Part shown: positions 11,698 through 19,892 of the stretch, in pieces
Layout: every line of letters begins with the position of its first letter
Position numbering within the stretch: the stretch's first letter is position 1
DNA from: UBA1127 sp034422455
GTDB taxonomy: Bacteria > Chloroflexota > Dehalococcoidia > Lucifugimonadales > UBA1127
Direction of reading: 5' to 3'
NCBI GenBank assembly: GCA_034422455.1
Contig: DAOUJQ010000001.1
Span: 248,001 to 312,000 of the forward strand
DNA length: 64,000 nt
Made by a program: the position numbers and the translations under genes
Notes under the pieces: generated by a model
Told to the model about the DNA's origin: nothing
The model's database searches: none
What the model saw: the letters and a program-made list of their open reading frames with translations, nothing else

Positions 11698-11723
11698 CGA
11701 CGATTGGGGCGGGGTATAGGGGG

Positions 11724-12095
11724 CTAGACGTGCTGGTCGATGAGGACCGGGTTGCCGTCAGGGTCCGTGACGACGAAGCTGGCGGGGCCGGAGGTTGACT
11801 CGTCGGCCTCCATGTCGAGGGCCACGCCCTCGGACTTCAGCTGTCGCTGGAGGTCGCGGATGTCCGTGAAGGAATCGAGCGGGTTGGCGTCCGAGTCCCA
11901 GCCGGGGTTGAAGGTGAGGAGGTTCCTGTCGAACATGCCCTGGAAGATGCCGATGTTGGTGGACCCGTTCTTGAGGATGAGCCAGTTCTGGTCGATGTCG
12001 CCGGCGAAAACGGTGAAGCCCAGCTTCTCGTAGAAGGCCAGGGACGCGCGGATGTCCTTGACGGCCAGGCTGACGGAAAAGCAACCCAATTCCAT
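11724..12095 (-). CDS. VOC-family (glyoxalase-fold) protein
   Basis: A 123-residue protein with one vicinal-oxygen-chelate unit. It starts with SVSLAVKDIRASLAFYEKLG, the typical first strand-helix, and ends with FVVTDPDGNPVLIDQ, the typical last strand. Proteins of this fold bind metals and act as glyoxalases, dioxygenases or resistance proteins; the activity here cannot be assigned. The ATG at 12095 follows AAGGAG by nine bases; an in-frame ATG at 12113 contains that ribosome site and is rejected. It is divergent from a second VOC-like gene at 12228. Confidence 0.88.
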   Translation of the reverse strand: MELGCFSVSLAVKDIRASLAFYEKLGFTVFAGDIDQNWLILKNGSTNIGIFQGMFDRNLLTFNPGWDSDANPLDSFTDIRDLQRQLKSEGVALDMEADESTSGPASFVVTDPDGNPVLIDQHV

Positions 12096-12227
12096 GTTTT
12101 TGCACTCCTTCATCGGGGATATGACAGGCCCGCGGCGCGGCCCGCAAATCCGTCCGGGATATGGCCTGAGGCGACCGGGCTTGAGTATACTTGTAACCGG
12201 CCCAATAGAAACACCGGGAGGAATTGC

Positions 12228-12656
12228 ATGCCGCTCAACGTGTACCTGCACTTCAACGACAACTGCCGCGAGGCCTTCGAGTTCTACCGCTCCGTATTCG
12301 GCGGCGATTACACGTTCTTTGCGACGTTCCGCGAGATGCCCGAGGACATGGGCATGGCGGAGGAGGAGATGGACAACGTCATGCACGTCTCCTACGACAT
12401 CGGCGGCACCACCCTCATGGGCAGCGACGTGCCCTCGGTCTTTGGCCCGCCCGTCGAGATGGGCAACAACTTCTCCATCTCATACCAGACGGAGAGCCGG
12501 GAGCAGACGGACGAGCTGTTCGCAAAGATCTCCGAGGGCGGGACGGTCTCCATGCCGCTGCAGGACATGTTCTGGGGCGACTACTTCGGCAGCTGCACGG
12601 ACAAATTCGGCATCAACTGGATGCTTGGCTGCGCATCGTCAGGCAGCCAGGCATAG
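12228..12656 (+). CDS. PhnB-like VOC-family protein
   Basis: A 142-residue soluble protein of the PhnB / 3-demethylubiquinone methyltransferase-like branch of the VOC fold. The hallmarks are YLHFNDNCREAFEFYRSVFGG at the start and WGDYFGSCTDKFGINWML at the end. The biochemical function of this branch is generally unknown. The start is clear, with GGGAGGAATTGC before the ATG. It lies 26 bases before ctaG on the same strand and could share a transcript with it, although a separate promoter precedes coxB. A TATACT at 12186-12191 may be its -10 box. Confidence 0.88.
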   Translation: MPLNVYLHFNDNCREAFEFYRSVFGGDYTFFATFREMPEDMGMAEEEMDNVMHVSYDIGGTTLMGSDVPSVFGPPVEMGNNFSISYQTESREQTDELFAKISEGGTVSMPLQDMFWGDYFGSCTDKFGINWMLGCASSGSQA

Positions 12657-12682
12657 CCGCTCCGCGGGACAGCTAGAGCGCG

Positions 12683-13579
12683 ATGGACCTGTTTGTCGCC
12701 CTGCACCCGGTGCACACCGGCGAACTGACCTTCTGGAACACGTGGACGTTTGACCCGCTGACGGTCGCCGGGCTGCTGGTGTTGCTCGCGCTGTACTCGC
12801 GCGGCCTGTGGCGCAGCCGGGGCCGTTCCGGCGGTCTCTTCCCCTGGTGGCGGGTCGGGAGCTTCTACACCGGCTGGACTGCGCTGATTCTCGGCGCGGT
12901 GTCGCCCATCGACGGGCTGTCGAGCGACCTCTTCCTCATGCACATGGTCCAGCACATGCTGCTGATGATGGTCGGGCCGCCGCTGGTGCTGCTGGGCGCG
13001 CCCGTCGTGCCGGTGCTGCGGGGACTGCCAAAGCTCCTTCGCGACGACCTGGCGATCCCGCTGCTACAGATGCGGCGCGTGCGCAAAGTCCTGAGTTTCC
13101 TCGCGTCGCCGCTGATCGCGTGGCTGGTGTTCGTGTTCACGCTCTGGATCTGGCACATCCCGGCGCTGTACAACGAGGCGGTGGACAACGAGGCGCTGCA
13201 CTTCCTGCAGCACGCGATGTTCATCGGCGCGGCCACGTTCTTCTGGTGGATCGCCATCGACCCGGTGCCGCTCAAGCCGCGGCTCTCGTACGGGCTGCGG
13301 CTGCTGTACCTCTTCCTGGCGACGCTGCAGAGCACGGCGCTGGCGGCCATCATCACGCTCTCCGAGGACGTGCTGTTCACGTATTACGAGGGCGTGCCGA
13401 GGCTGTGGGGGCTGACGCCGGGGGAGGACCAGATGATCGCGGGGCTGGTGATGTGGATCCCCGGCGCGGGCATCTACTTTACGGCGCTGACCGTCCTGTT
13501 CTTCGTAATGCTGTACCGCGACAATGAGCGCATGCGCCGGCTGGAGGGACGGCCGGTGAAGGGGCCAAGGCGCTGGTAG
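12683..13579 (+). CDS. ctaG: Cytochrome c oxidase assembly protein CtaG (caa3 type)
   Basis: A 298-residue polytopic membrane protein of the caa3_CtaG family, which helps insert copper into caa3-type oxidases. Visible marks are about seven hydrophobic helices, the HMVQHMLLMMVGPPLVLLGAP segment with two histidines, and FVFTLWIWHIPALYN with HFLQHAMFIGAATFFWW further on. These are typical of the family. It lies directly upstream of the oxidase genes. The ribosome site is weak. It is unrelated to the Cox11-type protein sometimes given the same name. Confidence 0.93.
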   Translation: MDLFVALHPVHTGELTFWNTWTFDPLTVAGLLVLLALYSRGLWRSRGRSGGLFPWWRVGSFYTGWTALILGAVSPIDGLSSDLFLMHMVQHMLLMMVGPPLVLLGAPVVPVLRGLPKLLRDDLAIPLLQMRRVRKVLSFLASPLIAWLVFVFTLWIWHIPALYNEAVDNEALHFLQHAMFIGAATFFWWIAIDPVPLKPRLSYGLRLLYLFLATLQSTALAAIITLSEDVLFTYYEGVPRLWGLTPGEDQMIAGLVMWIPGAGIYFTALTVLFFVMLYRDNERMRRLEGRPVKGPRRW

Positions 13580-13612
13580 CCAAAAAACTTTGCGCGATTT
13601 TTCACCAACCCA

Positions 13613-13641
13613 TTGACTGTGCAAAATCCCGCCGATAGAAT
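13613..13641 (+). promoter_or_regulatory. Sigma-70-type promoter of the oxidase operon
   Basis: TTGACT (13613-13618), a 17-base spacer and TAGAAT (13636-13641) give a near-consensus promoter. Transcription from about 13648 leaves an untranslated leader of about 120 bases before coxB. The leader ends in GAGAGAGGACC and has no recognised riboswitch. Confidence 0.75.
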
Positions 13642-13767
13642 GTGGCTGCTGCCGGGAAGCTTTCCTTGCTTTCAGGGGTGCGGAAAGCGACAGGGGCCCA
13701 ATGCGGAACGTCTCTCAGCGCTGATGGGACCCAGCGGCTCCGGTCACAACGACATTGAGAGAGGACC

Positions 13768-14826
13768 ATGGCGAACCGAATACACATCCGCCCCAAGTCC
13801 CTACTCGCTCTCCTCGCCATTGTAGCCCTTCCCGTTCTCGCAGCCTGCGGCACCGTCGATTCTCCCCAGACCACCATTGACCCGCAGTCGGACGTTGCGC
13901 GGGAGATCCAGGGCACCTACGCGTTCATCTTCTGGATGTCGGTCGTCGTCTTCGTGATCGTCGAGGGCGCGCTGGTGTGGGCGGTCTTCCGCTACCGCCG
14001 CCGCGCGAACAGCGGCATGCCCAAGCAGACCGAGGGCAACATGGCGCTGGAGGTCACGTGGACCATCATCCCCGCGCTCATTCTCGTCGCGATTGCGGTG
14101 CCCACGTGGATCACCATCTTCCGCACGGACGATATCCCCGACAACGCATTCATCATCAACGTCACCGGCCACCAGTGGTGGTGGGAGGTCGAGTACCCGG
14201 AGCTGGGCGTGGTGACGGCCAACGAGATCCACGTCCCGTCCGACCGCACCATCGGGTTCCACCTGGAGACGGAGGACGTGCTGCACAGCTTCTGGGTGCC
14301 GCAGCTCTTCGGCAAGGTGGACCTGGTGCCGGGCCGGACGAATACGGTGTGGTTCACGCCGGACGAAGGGACCGAGGGCAAGGTGTTCCTGGGACAGTGC
14401 GTGGAGTTCTGCGGACTCTCGCACGCCAACATGCGCATGCAACTGGTCGTGGACAGTCCGGACGACTTCGCGACGTGGGCAGACGGCCTGGGGCAGCCGG
14501 CGCCGGAGCCCGCGGGGTTGGCGGCGACGGGCCACGAGCTCTTCGGCGCGAAGGGCTGCAACCTGTGCCACAGCATCAACGGGAGCTATGAGTCGGCCGG
14601 CGTCGAGCCCGCCCCGAACCTGACCGGATTCGCGTCCAGGCTGAAGCTGGCGGGCGCGATCCTGGAGAACAACACGGAGAACCTCTCCGGGTGGCTGGAC
14701 AACCCCGAGGACATCAAGCCCGGCAACATCATGTACAGGGAGGCGCCCGTCTACCAGGACCCGTCCCTGAAGTTGACCCAGGACGACGTTGGCGCCCTGG
14801 TCGCCTACCTGCAGACCCTGCAGTAG
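13768..14826 (+). CDS. coxB: Cytochrome c oxidase subunit II with fused cytochrome c
   Basis: A 352-residue subunit II of an aa3/caa3-type oxidase. It carries the CuA centre that accepts electrons and, fused to it, a cytochrome c domain. It has a lipobox (VLAA-C27), then two transmembrane helices, then the CuA cupredoxin domain with C211-x3-C215 and H219 (GQCVEFCGLSHANM) and an upstream LHSFWVP. The cytochrome domain has C264NLCH268. The domain order is that of caa3 oxidases (for example Bacillus and Thermus). GAGAGAGGACC precedes the ATG. Confidence 0.96.
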   Translation: MANRIHIRPKSLLALLAIVALPVLAACGTVDSPQTTIDPQSDVAREIQGTYAFIFWMSVVVFVIVEGALVWAVFRYRRRANSGMPKQTEGNMALEVTWTIIPALILVAIAVPTWITIFRTDDIPDNAFIINVTGHQWWWEVEYPELGVVTANEIHVPSDRTIGFHLETEDVLHSFWVPQLFGKVDLVPGRTNTVWFTPDEGTEGKVFLGQCVEFCGLSHANMRMQLVVDSPDDFATWADGLGQPAPEPAGLAATGHELFGAKGCNLCHSINGSYESAGVEPAPNLTGFASRLKLAGAILENNTENLSGWLDNPEDIKPGNIMYREAPVYQDPSLKLTQDDVGALVAYLQTLQ

Positions 14827-14873
14827 CGCACCCGGGAGCGTAGCGCCGGAATCGCCGGCGTGGAGGCAAACAG

Positions 14874-16724
14874 ATGGCAACGGCAGCAGGCGCAATAGGC
14901 AGCATGGCCCATGAGCCGTCCAAGAGCGGCGTGTGGAGCTGGATTACCACCGTTGACCACAAGCGCATCGGCATTCTGTACGGCGTGTCCGCCGTTTGCT
15001 TCTTCCTGGTCGGCGGCGTAGAGGCGCTGATCATCCGGCTGCAGCTGGCTGAGGCGGAGAGCTCGCTCATCGGCGCGGGGCTGTTCAACCAGCTGTTCAC
15101 GATGCACGCGCTGACCATGATCTTCCTGGCGATCATGCCGCTGGGAGCCGCCTTCTTCAACTTCATCGTGCCGCTGCAGATCGGCGCACGGGACGTTGCA
15201 TTCCCCCGGCTGAACGCGCTGAGCTACTGGCTCTTCATCTTCGGCGCGCTGCTGTTGAACTCGAGCTTCATATTCGGTGGAGCACCGGACGTCGGCTGGT
15301 TCGCCTACGCCAACCTGACCGCGGCGGAGTACTCACCCAGCGACGCCGTCGACTTCTTCGCCCTTGGCATGCTGGTGCTAGGTGTCTCCTCGCTGGCCGC
15401 GGCGCTGAACTTCATCATCACCATCCTCAACATGCGGGCGCCGGGCATGACGCTCATGCGCATGCCGGTGTTCACGTGGATGACGCTGGTGGTCTCCTTC
15501 CTGCTGGTCTTCGCGCTGCCGATTCTCACGGTGGGGCTGGTCCAGCTGCTGTTCTGGCGCGAGTTCGGCATGCCGTTCTTCTCCGCCTCCGAGGGCGCCG
15601 ACCCGCTGCTCTGGCAGCACATCTTCTGGCTCTTCGGCCACCCAGAGGTGTACATCCTGATCCTGCCGGCCATGGGCATCGTCTCGGAGATCCTGCCGAC
15701 GTACTCGCGCAAGCCGCTGTTCGGCTACTCGACGGTGGTGTTCGCGGGCGTGGCCATCGGCTTCATGGGATTCGCGGTGTGGGCGCACCACATGTTCACG
15801 GTGGGCCTTGGCTCCATCGCGCTGGCGGCCTTCTCGGCGAGCACGATGCTCATCGCAGTGCCGACGGGCATTAAGATATTCAACTGGATAGCAACGATGT
15901 GGGGCGGCGCAATCCACCTCACAACGGCCATGCTGTTTGCCATCGGATTCGTGGCGCTCTTCGTCATCGGCGGGCTGAGCGGCGTGATGCACGCGTCGCC
16001 GCCGGTGGACACGCAGCAGCAGGACACCTACTTCGTTGTCGCGCACCTGCACTACGTGCTGTTCGGCGGCAGCATCATGGGGCTGTTCGGCGGCATCTTC
16101 TACTGGTTCCCTAAGATGACGGGCCGCCTGCTGAGCGAGGGCCTGGGCAAGCTCCAGTTCTGGCTGATGTTCATCGGCATGAACGTGACGTTCGGGCCGA
16201 TGCACCTCGTCGGCATCGACGGCATGCCGCGGCGCATCAACACCTATGACGCGAGCATGGGGTGGGAGCTGCTGAACCAGATAGAAACGGTGGGCGCGTT
16301 CATCATCGCGCTCAGCGTGGCGGTGTTCCTGTACAACTTCTTCAAGAGCGTCAAGTCGGGCGAGCCCTCCGGTGACGACCCGTGGGATGGCCGCACGCTG
16401 GAGTGGTCCATCTCCTCGCCGCCGCCCGAGTACAACTTTGCGCGCATCCCCGTGGTCCACAGCAACGAGCCGTTCTGGGACCAGAAGCACCCCGAGCTGA
16501 AGCACGACGCCCCGGCCATCGCGGGCGGCATGACGGAGGAGGCGGAGGAGTCCATCCACATGCCGAACCCGTCCTACTGGCCCATCGTCGTGGGATTCGG
16601 CACGGCGCTGTCGGCGGGCCTGGTCATCATCAACCCGTGGCTGGCGGCAATCGGAGCGGTCATTGCGCTGCTGGGCATCTACGGCTGGTGCTTCGAACCG
16701 GCGGGGCCTGAAGAGCACCACTAG
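14874..16724 (+). CDS. ctaD: Cytochrome c oxidase subunit I
   Basis: A 616-residue catalytic subunit of the heme-copper oxidase, holding heme a, heme a3 and CuB. It has about 12-14 membrane helices. Ligands are recognisable: HALTM for heme a, GHPEVY with the cross-linked His-Tyr pair, WAHHMF, and the VVAHLHYVLFGG helix binding both hemes. HPEVYILILPAMG and the Tyr make it an A-type oxidase with a standard K-channel. A C-terminal extension of about 80 residues contains two more hydrophobic segments, as in some subunit I proteins fused to part of subunit III. The start has GGAGGCAAACAG upstream. Confidence 0.97.
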   Translation: MATAAGAIGSMAHEPSKSGVWSWITTVDHKRIGILYGVSAVCFFLVGGVEALIIRLQLAEAESSLIGAGLFNQLFTMHALTMIFLAIMPLGAAFFNFIVPLQIGARDVAFPRLNALSYWLFIFGALLLNSSFIFGGAPDVGWFAYANLTAAEYSPSDAVDFFALGMLVLGVSSLAAALNFIITILNMRAPGMTLMRMPVFTWMTLVVSFLLVFALPILTVGLVQLLFWREFGMPFFSASEGADPLLWQHIFWLFGHPEVYILILPAMGIVSEILPTYSRKPLFGYSTVVFAGVAIGFMGFAVWAHHMFTVGLGSIALAAFSASTMLIAVPTGIKIFNWIATMWGGAIHLTTAMLFAIGFVALFVIGGLSGVMHASPPVDTQQQDTYFVVAHLHYVLFGGSIMGLFGGIFYWFPKMTGRLLSEGLGKLQFWLMFIGMNVTFGPMHLVGIDGMPRRINTYDASMGWELLNQIETVGAFIIALSVAVFLYNFFKSVKSGEPSGDDPWDGRTLEWSISSPPPEYNFARIPVVHSNEPFWDQKHPELKHDAPAIAGGMTEEAEESIHMPNPSYWPIVVGFGTALSAGLVIINPWLAAIGAVIALLGIYGWCFEPAGPEEHH

Positions 16725-16734
16725 AGAGGAAATC

Positions 16735-17355
16735 GTGACGAACGGTACGACGGCTGCACACGAAAGCCACCTGGCCACCACGACGGGGCTGAACCATCGC
16801 AAGCTCCTGATGTGGCTGTTCCTGGCGTCCGAGTGTCTCTTCTTCGGTTCGCTGATTGCGACGTTCCTGCTGTACAAGGACGCCAGCGTCGTCGGCCCGT
16901 ACCCGCACGAGATCCTCAACATCCCGGTTACGAGCACGAGCACCTTCGTGCTGCTGACCAGCTCGCTGGCGATGGTGCTGGCGCTGGCGGCGGTGCAGCG
17001 CGGCGACGTGGTGTCCGGGCGGTTCTGGATTTTCGCGACCGCCTTTCTCGGCGCAACGTTCCTCGGCTTCCAGGTGTACGAGTTCTACGAGTTCGTGATC
17101 CACGGGCTGACGCCCAAGACCAACGTCTTCGGCGCGAGCTTCTTCACGCTGACGGGCTTCCACGGCGCGCACGTGACCGTCGGCGTCATATGGCTCATGT
17201 CGCTCTTCTTCTACTCGTTCAGGCACGGGCTGCCGGCGGAGAAGAGCCTGGACGTTGAGTTGGCTGGTCTGTACTGGCACTTTGTCGACATTGTCTGGGT
17301 GGTCATCTTCACGGTGGTGTACCTGATCAGCAGCCTGGAGCCGGCGGCCGGGTAG
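16735..17355 (+). CDS. ctaE: Cytochrome c oxidase subunit III
   Basis: A 206-residue five-helix subunit III. Characteristic segments are LMWLFLASECLFFGSL, the conserved Glu-containing FLGFQVYEFYEF, GFHGAHVTVG and LYWHFVDIVWVVIFTVVYL at the end. The start is taken as GTG 16735, ten bases after the ctaD stop, with an AGAGAGGAAATC site; an in-frame ATG lies inside ctaD. It stabilises subunit I and its proton uptake path. It is part of the tight coxB-ctaD-ctaE-ctaF run. Confidence 0.95.
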   Translation: MTNGTTAAHESHLATTTGLNHRKLLMWLFLASECLFFGSLIATFLLYKDASVVGPYPHEILNIPVTSTSTFVLLTSSLAMVLALAAVQRGDVVSGRFWIFATAFLGATFLGFQVYEFYEFVIHGLTPKTNVFGASFFTLTGFHGAHVTVGVIWLMSLFFYSFRHGLPAEKSLDVELAGLYWHFVDIVWVVIFTVVYLISSLEPAAG

Positions 17356-17382
17356 CGGCCCAAACTCCAGAGGGAGAGTCGC

Positions 17383-17697
17383 ATGGCAGAGCAAGAAGAA
17401 CACGGCGCGGCGCCCCACGAGCAAGAACACCCGTCGCCCGCAAAGTACATCCTCATAGCGACGTACCTGACGCTGATCACCATCTTCGAGGTGGCGATCT
17501 ACTACGTCACGGCGCTCGAGGACTACTTCCTCTGGATCTTCCTGGTCCTGTCCGCGCTCAAGTTCTACTACGTCGCCATGTTCTACATGCACCTCAAGTT
17601 CGACGCCGGGATATTCAAGAACCTCTTCATCTTCGGCCTCGTGCTGGCGACGTTCATCATGCTTGCATTGCTGCTGCTGTTCAGCATCATCATCTAG
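17383..17697 (+). CDS. ctaF: Cytochrome c oxidase subunit IV
   Basis: A 104-residue protein with a hydrophilic N-terminus rich in Glu and His, then three hydrophobic helices. It contains AKYILIATYLTLITIFEVAIYY and KFYYVAMFYMHLKFD, the latter being the hallmark of prokaryotic subunit IV (CtaF/CyoD-like). It assists CuB-site assembly or stability. AGAGGGAGAGTCGC precedes the ATG. It is the last structural gene of the oxidase; the heme synthase fusion starts 63 bases on. Confidence 0.92.
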   Translation: MAEQEEHGAAPHEQEHPSPAKYILIATYLTLITIFEVAIYYVTALEDYFLWIFLVLSALKFYYVAMFYMHLKFDAGIFKNLFIFGLVLATFIMLALLLLFSIII

Positions 17698-17760
17698 GCG
17701 CACGGTGACCCGCATATGACCGACCGCCTGGATGCCGTCAGACCCTAACGGTTGCACGTC

Positions 17761-19593
17761 GTGAACGCTGCTCGCTCATTTCGTCCCCTGCGGTTACTGC
17801 TGGCCGTCACGGTCGTGGTCACCTTCGGCCTCATCACGCTGGGTGGCCTGGTGCGCGCGACCGAGTCCGGCCTCGGCTGCCCCGACTGGCCCCTCTGCCA
17901 CGGGCAGATCATCCCTCCCTTCGAGTACCACGTCCTCATCGAGTACTCGCACCGGCTGGTGGCGAGCGTCGTTGGCGCGCTGGTGGTCGCGTGCGCGGTC
18001 GTGGTGTGGCTCCGTCACCGGGAATCGCAGGGACTGAAGCGGCTCATGGCCGTCGCCGTGGTGGCGCTGGCCGTGCAGGTGGTCCTCGGCGGCATCACGG
18101 TGCTCACGGAGCTTCCCGCGCCAATCGTGACCGCGCACCTGTTCGCCGCCGAGACGCTCTTCGCCATGCTCGTCGTCGCGCTGCTGGTCGCGCGTCCCGG
18201 AACGGCCGGCCCGGACGGTGGGAGGCGGCACCCGTATTTCAACACCATGCTTGTGATGGCCACCGTGTCCATGGTCATCCTGCTCTCGGGCACCTACATC
18301 GTCGGGAGCGGGGCGAGCGCCGTGTGCCCGTCCTGGCCGCTCTGCACGAGCGACTGGCTGCCCAACTTCGGCCTTCAGTGGGAGCACATGGCGCACCGGA
18401 TCATCGCGGGAGCCGGCGGAATCTACATCATCGTGGCGGCGATGCAGGCGCGGCGGCTGCGAGGACAGTCGCGGGCGCTGGCCGGCATGGGCATGGGCGC
18501 GGCTGCGCTGGTGGTCGCGCAAGTACTGGCGGGGGCAGCAAACCCGTGGTTCCACTTCGCCGCGGCGGCGCGGGTGATCCACTTGAGCCTCGCCACGGCG
18601 CTGTGGGGCCACCTCGTGGCGATGGCCGTCGTTGCGTGGCGGCTTCGGCCCGAAGACGGAGCGGCCGCAGAGGCGCATGGCGGTGAGGGCCAGACGGCAG
18701 CGCAAGCCGACGACGCACAGAGAGGCACCCTCGCGACGGTCATCGGAGACTACGTAGCGCTGACCAAGCCGCGGGTGATGTCGCTGCTGCTGGTTACGGC
18801 GTTCGGCGGCATGGTGCTGGCGGCCGAGGGCCTGCCGGGCGCGGGACTCATCGCGACGGTCATCATCGGCGGCGCCCTGGCGTCCGGCGGGGCGAGCGCG
18901 CTCAACCACTGGCTCGACCGCGACATCGACCGGCTCATGGCGCGGACGTCGACGCGGCCCGTCGCCAGCGATCGAGTGACCGGACGGCAGGCGTTGGTGT
19001 TCGGCCTCATCCTGAACGTGCTGGCGTTCGCGCTGCTGTGGTGGGGCGCCAACCTGCTGGCGGCGCTGCTGGCAATGGCGGGATCCGTCTTCTACGTGCT
19101 GGTGTACACCAAGTGGCTCAAGCGCACGACGACGCAGAACATCGTGGTCGGCGGCGCTGCGGGCGCGGTCCCGCCGCTGGTCGGCTGGGCGGCAGTGACC
19201 GGGGGGCTGACGCTGCCGGCCTTCTACCTGTTCGCCATCATCTTCTTCTGGACGCCGCCCCACTTCTGGGCGCTGGCGCTGCTCATCCGGAAGGACTACG
19301 CCGAGGCGGGCGTGCCGATGCTCCCCGTCGTGGCGGGCGAGGACAGCACGCGAAAGCACATCCTGCTGTACACGCTGGCGCTGACGATGCTCACCGTGCT
19401 GCTCTACCTGGCGACGGAGAGCCTGGGACTGGTCTACCTCGTGAGCGCTCTAGCGCTGGGGCTGGGGTTCGTCGCGTACGCGGTCCGTCTCTTCAAGCGG
19501 ACCGGCCCGCGAGCGGCGGCGCCCATCTACCGGTACTCGTTGTTGTACCTTGCGCTGCTGTTTGCGGTGATCATGGGGGACGGGGCGCTGTAG
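17761..19593 (+). CDS. ctaA-ctaB: Fused heme A synthase / heme O synthase
   Basis: A 610-residue two-enzyme fusion. Residues about 1-300 are CtaA/COX15, converting heme O to heme A: eight-helix layout, EYSHRLVAS, VTAHLFAAE, EHMAHRIIAG and RVIHLSLATALWGH supplying the four heme-ligand histidines, and the CPDWPLC and CPSWPLC cysteine pairs. From about residue 325 it is CtaB, which farnesylates protoheme: N382HWLDRDIDRLMART carries the Asp-rich substrate site, and YTKWLKRTTTQNIVVGG follows. The fusion places successive steps in one polypeptide, though CtaB acts first. The start is uncertain: GTG 17761, or TTG 17752 three codons earlier. Confidence 0.94.
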   Translation: MNAARSFRPLRLLLAVTVVVTFGLITLGGLVRATESGLGCPDWPLCHGQIIPPFEYHVLIEYSHRLVASVVGALVVACAVVVWLRHRESQGLKRLMAVAVVALAVQVVLGGITVLTELPAPIVTAHLFAAETLFAMLVVALLVARPGTAGPDGGRRHPYFNTMLVMATVSMVILLSGTYIVGSGASAVCPSWPLCTSDWLPNFGLQWEHMAHRIIAGAGGIYIIVAAMQARRLRGQSRALAGMGMGAAALVVAQVLAGAANPWFHFAAAARVIHLSLATALWGHLVAMAVVAWRLRPEDGAAAEAHGGEGQTAAQADDAQRGTLATVIGDYVALTKPRVMSLLLVTAFGGMVLAAEGLPGAGLIATVIIGGALASGGASALNHWLDRDIDRLMARTSTRPVASDRVTGRQALVFGLILNVLAFALLWWGANLLAALLAMAGSVFYVLVYTKWLKRTTTQNIVVGGAAGAVPPLVGWAAVTGGLTLPAFYLFAIIFFWTPPHFWALALLIRKDYAEAGVPMLPVVAGEDSTRKHILLYTLALTMLTVLLYLATESLGLVYLVSALALGLGFVAYAVRLFKRTGPRAAAPIYRYSLLYLALLFAVIMGDGAL

Positions 19594-19637
19594 GGGGGTG
19601 GGGGGACGGGACGTGTGCAGGAGAGCCGCGTGCGGTA

Positions 19638-19759
19638 TTGACACTCTGGGACACAATAGATACGATTCTATCGTGTTACCAAAGGTTCCCCCCCGATGAC
19701 AAGAACCCAGGGGGTTCTCTTCCGTAAACGGGAGTAGTTGGGGGGGGGGTCATTTTTTG
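19638..19759 (+). ncRNA. Candidate structured RNA / repeat element, copy 1
   Basis: The unit begins TTGACA (19638-19643), a 17-base spacer and TACGAT (19661-19666), a plausible promoter. It continues with a C-run, hairpin AGAACCC/GGGTTCT (19702-19718), hairpin CTTCCG-TAAA-CGGGAG, a G-run that can pair back to the C-run, and a T6 tract. A second copy lies 136 bases downstream. An ncRNA is inferred; a dispersed repeat (MITE-like) is the alternative. Confidence 0.45.
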
Positions 19760-19773
19760 TGGGGCATCAAGGC

Positions 19774-19884
19774 TTGACACGCTGGGATACAGCGGGTAGG
19801 CTAATGTCAAAGGTTCCCCCCCGATGACAAGGGCCCAGTGGGTTTTCTCCCGGCAACGGGAGTAGTCGGGGGGGTCATTTTTTG
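19774..19884 (+). ncRNA. Candidate structured RNA / repeat element, copy 2
   Basis: The second unit has TTGACA (19774-19779) with a weaker -10 TAGGCT after 17 bases, then the same C-run, hairpin GGGCCC/GGGTTT, hairpin CTCCCG-GCAA-CGGGAG (GNRA-type loop), the returning G-run and a T6 tract. The substitutions relative to copy 1 keep the stems paired (AA to GG opposite TT; T to C opposite G). Confidence 0.45.
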
Positions 19885-19892
19885 CTTGGGCG

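Larger units (their letters stand above)
10904..11723. other. Gene-free, repeat-rich intergenic region
   Basis: No credible coding region is seen here. The segment contains a 64-bp direct repeat pair, a 32-bp perfect repeat pair with hairpins behind each copy, a GGGGAA-CAA-TTCCCC hairpin near 11029-11043, and a TTCGACAAGCTCAGG segment related to the palindrome at 1221-1258. Base composition swings from G-runs to AT-rich patches, unlike neighbouring genes. Confidence 0.7.

Noticed and set aside
10904..11723. Insertion sequence in the gene-free gap
   Set aside because: No transposase frame or terminal inverted repeats are visible; only short repeats are.
15378..16943. Long open frame antisense to ctaD
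   Set aside because: It lies wholly opposite a conserved catalytic subunit and has shadow-like composition.
19855..19870. yybP-ykoY (Mn2+) riboswitch-like GGGAGTAG motif
   Set aside because: The motif occurs at the end of each repeat without the rest of the riboswitch core and is not upstream of a transporter gene on that strand.
19638..19884. CRISPR-like repeat array
   Set aside because: There are only two long units with internal hairpins, no short repeat/spacer alternation and no cas genes.
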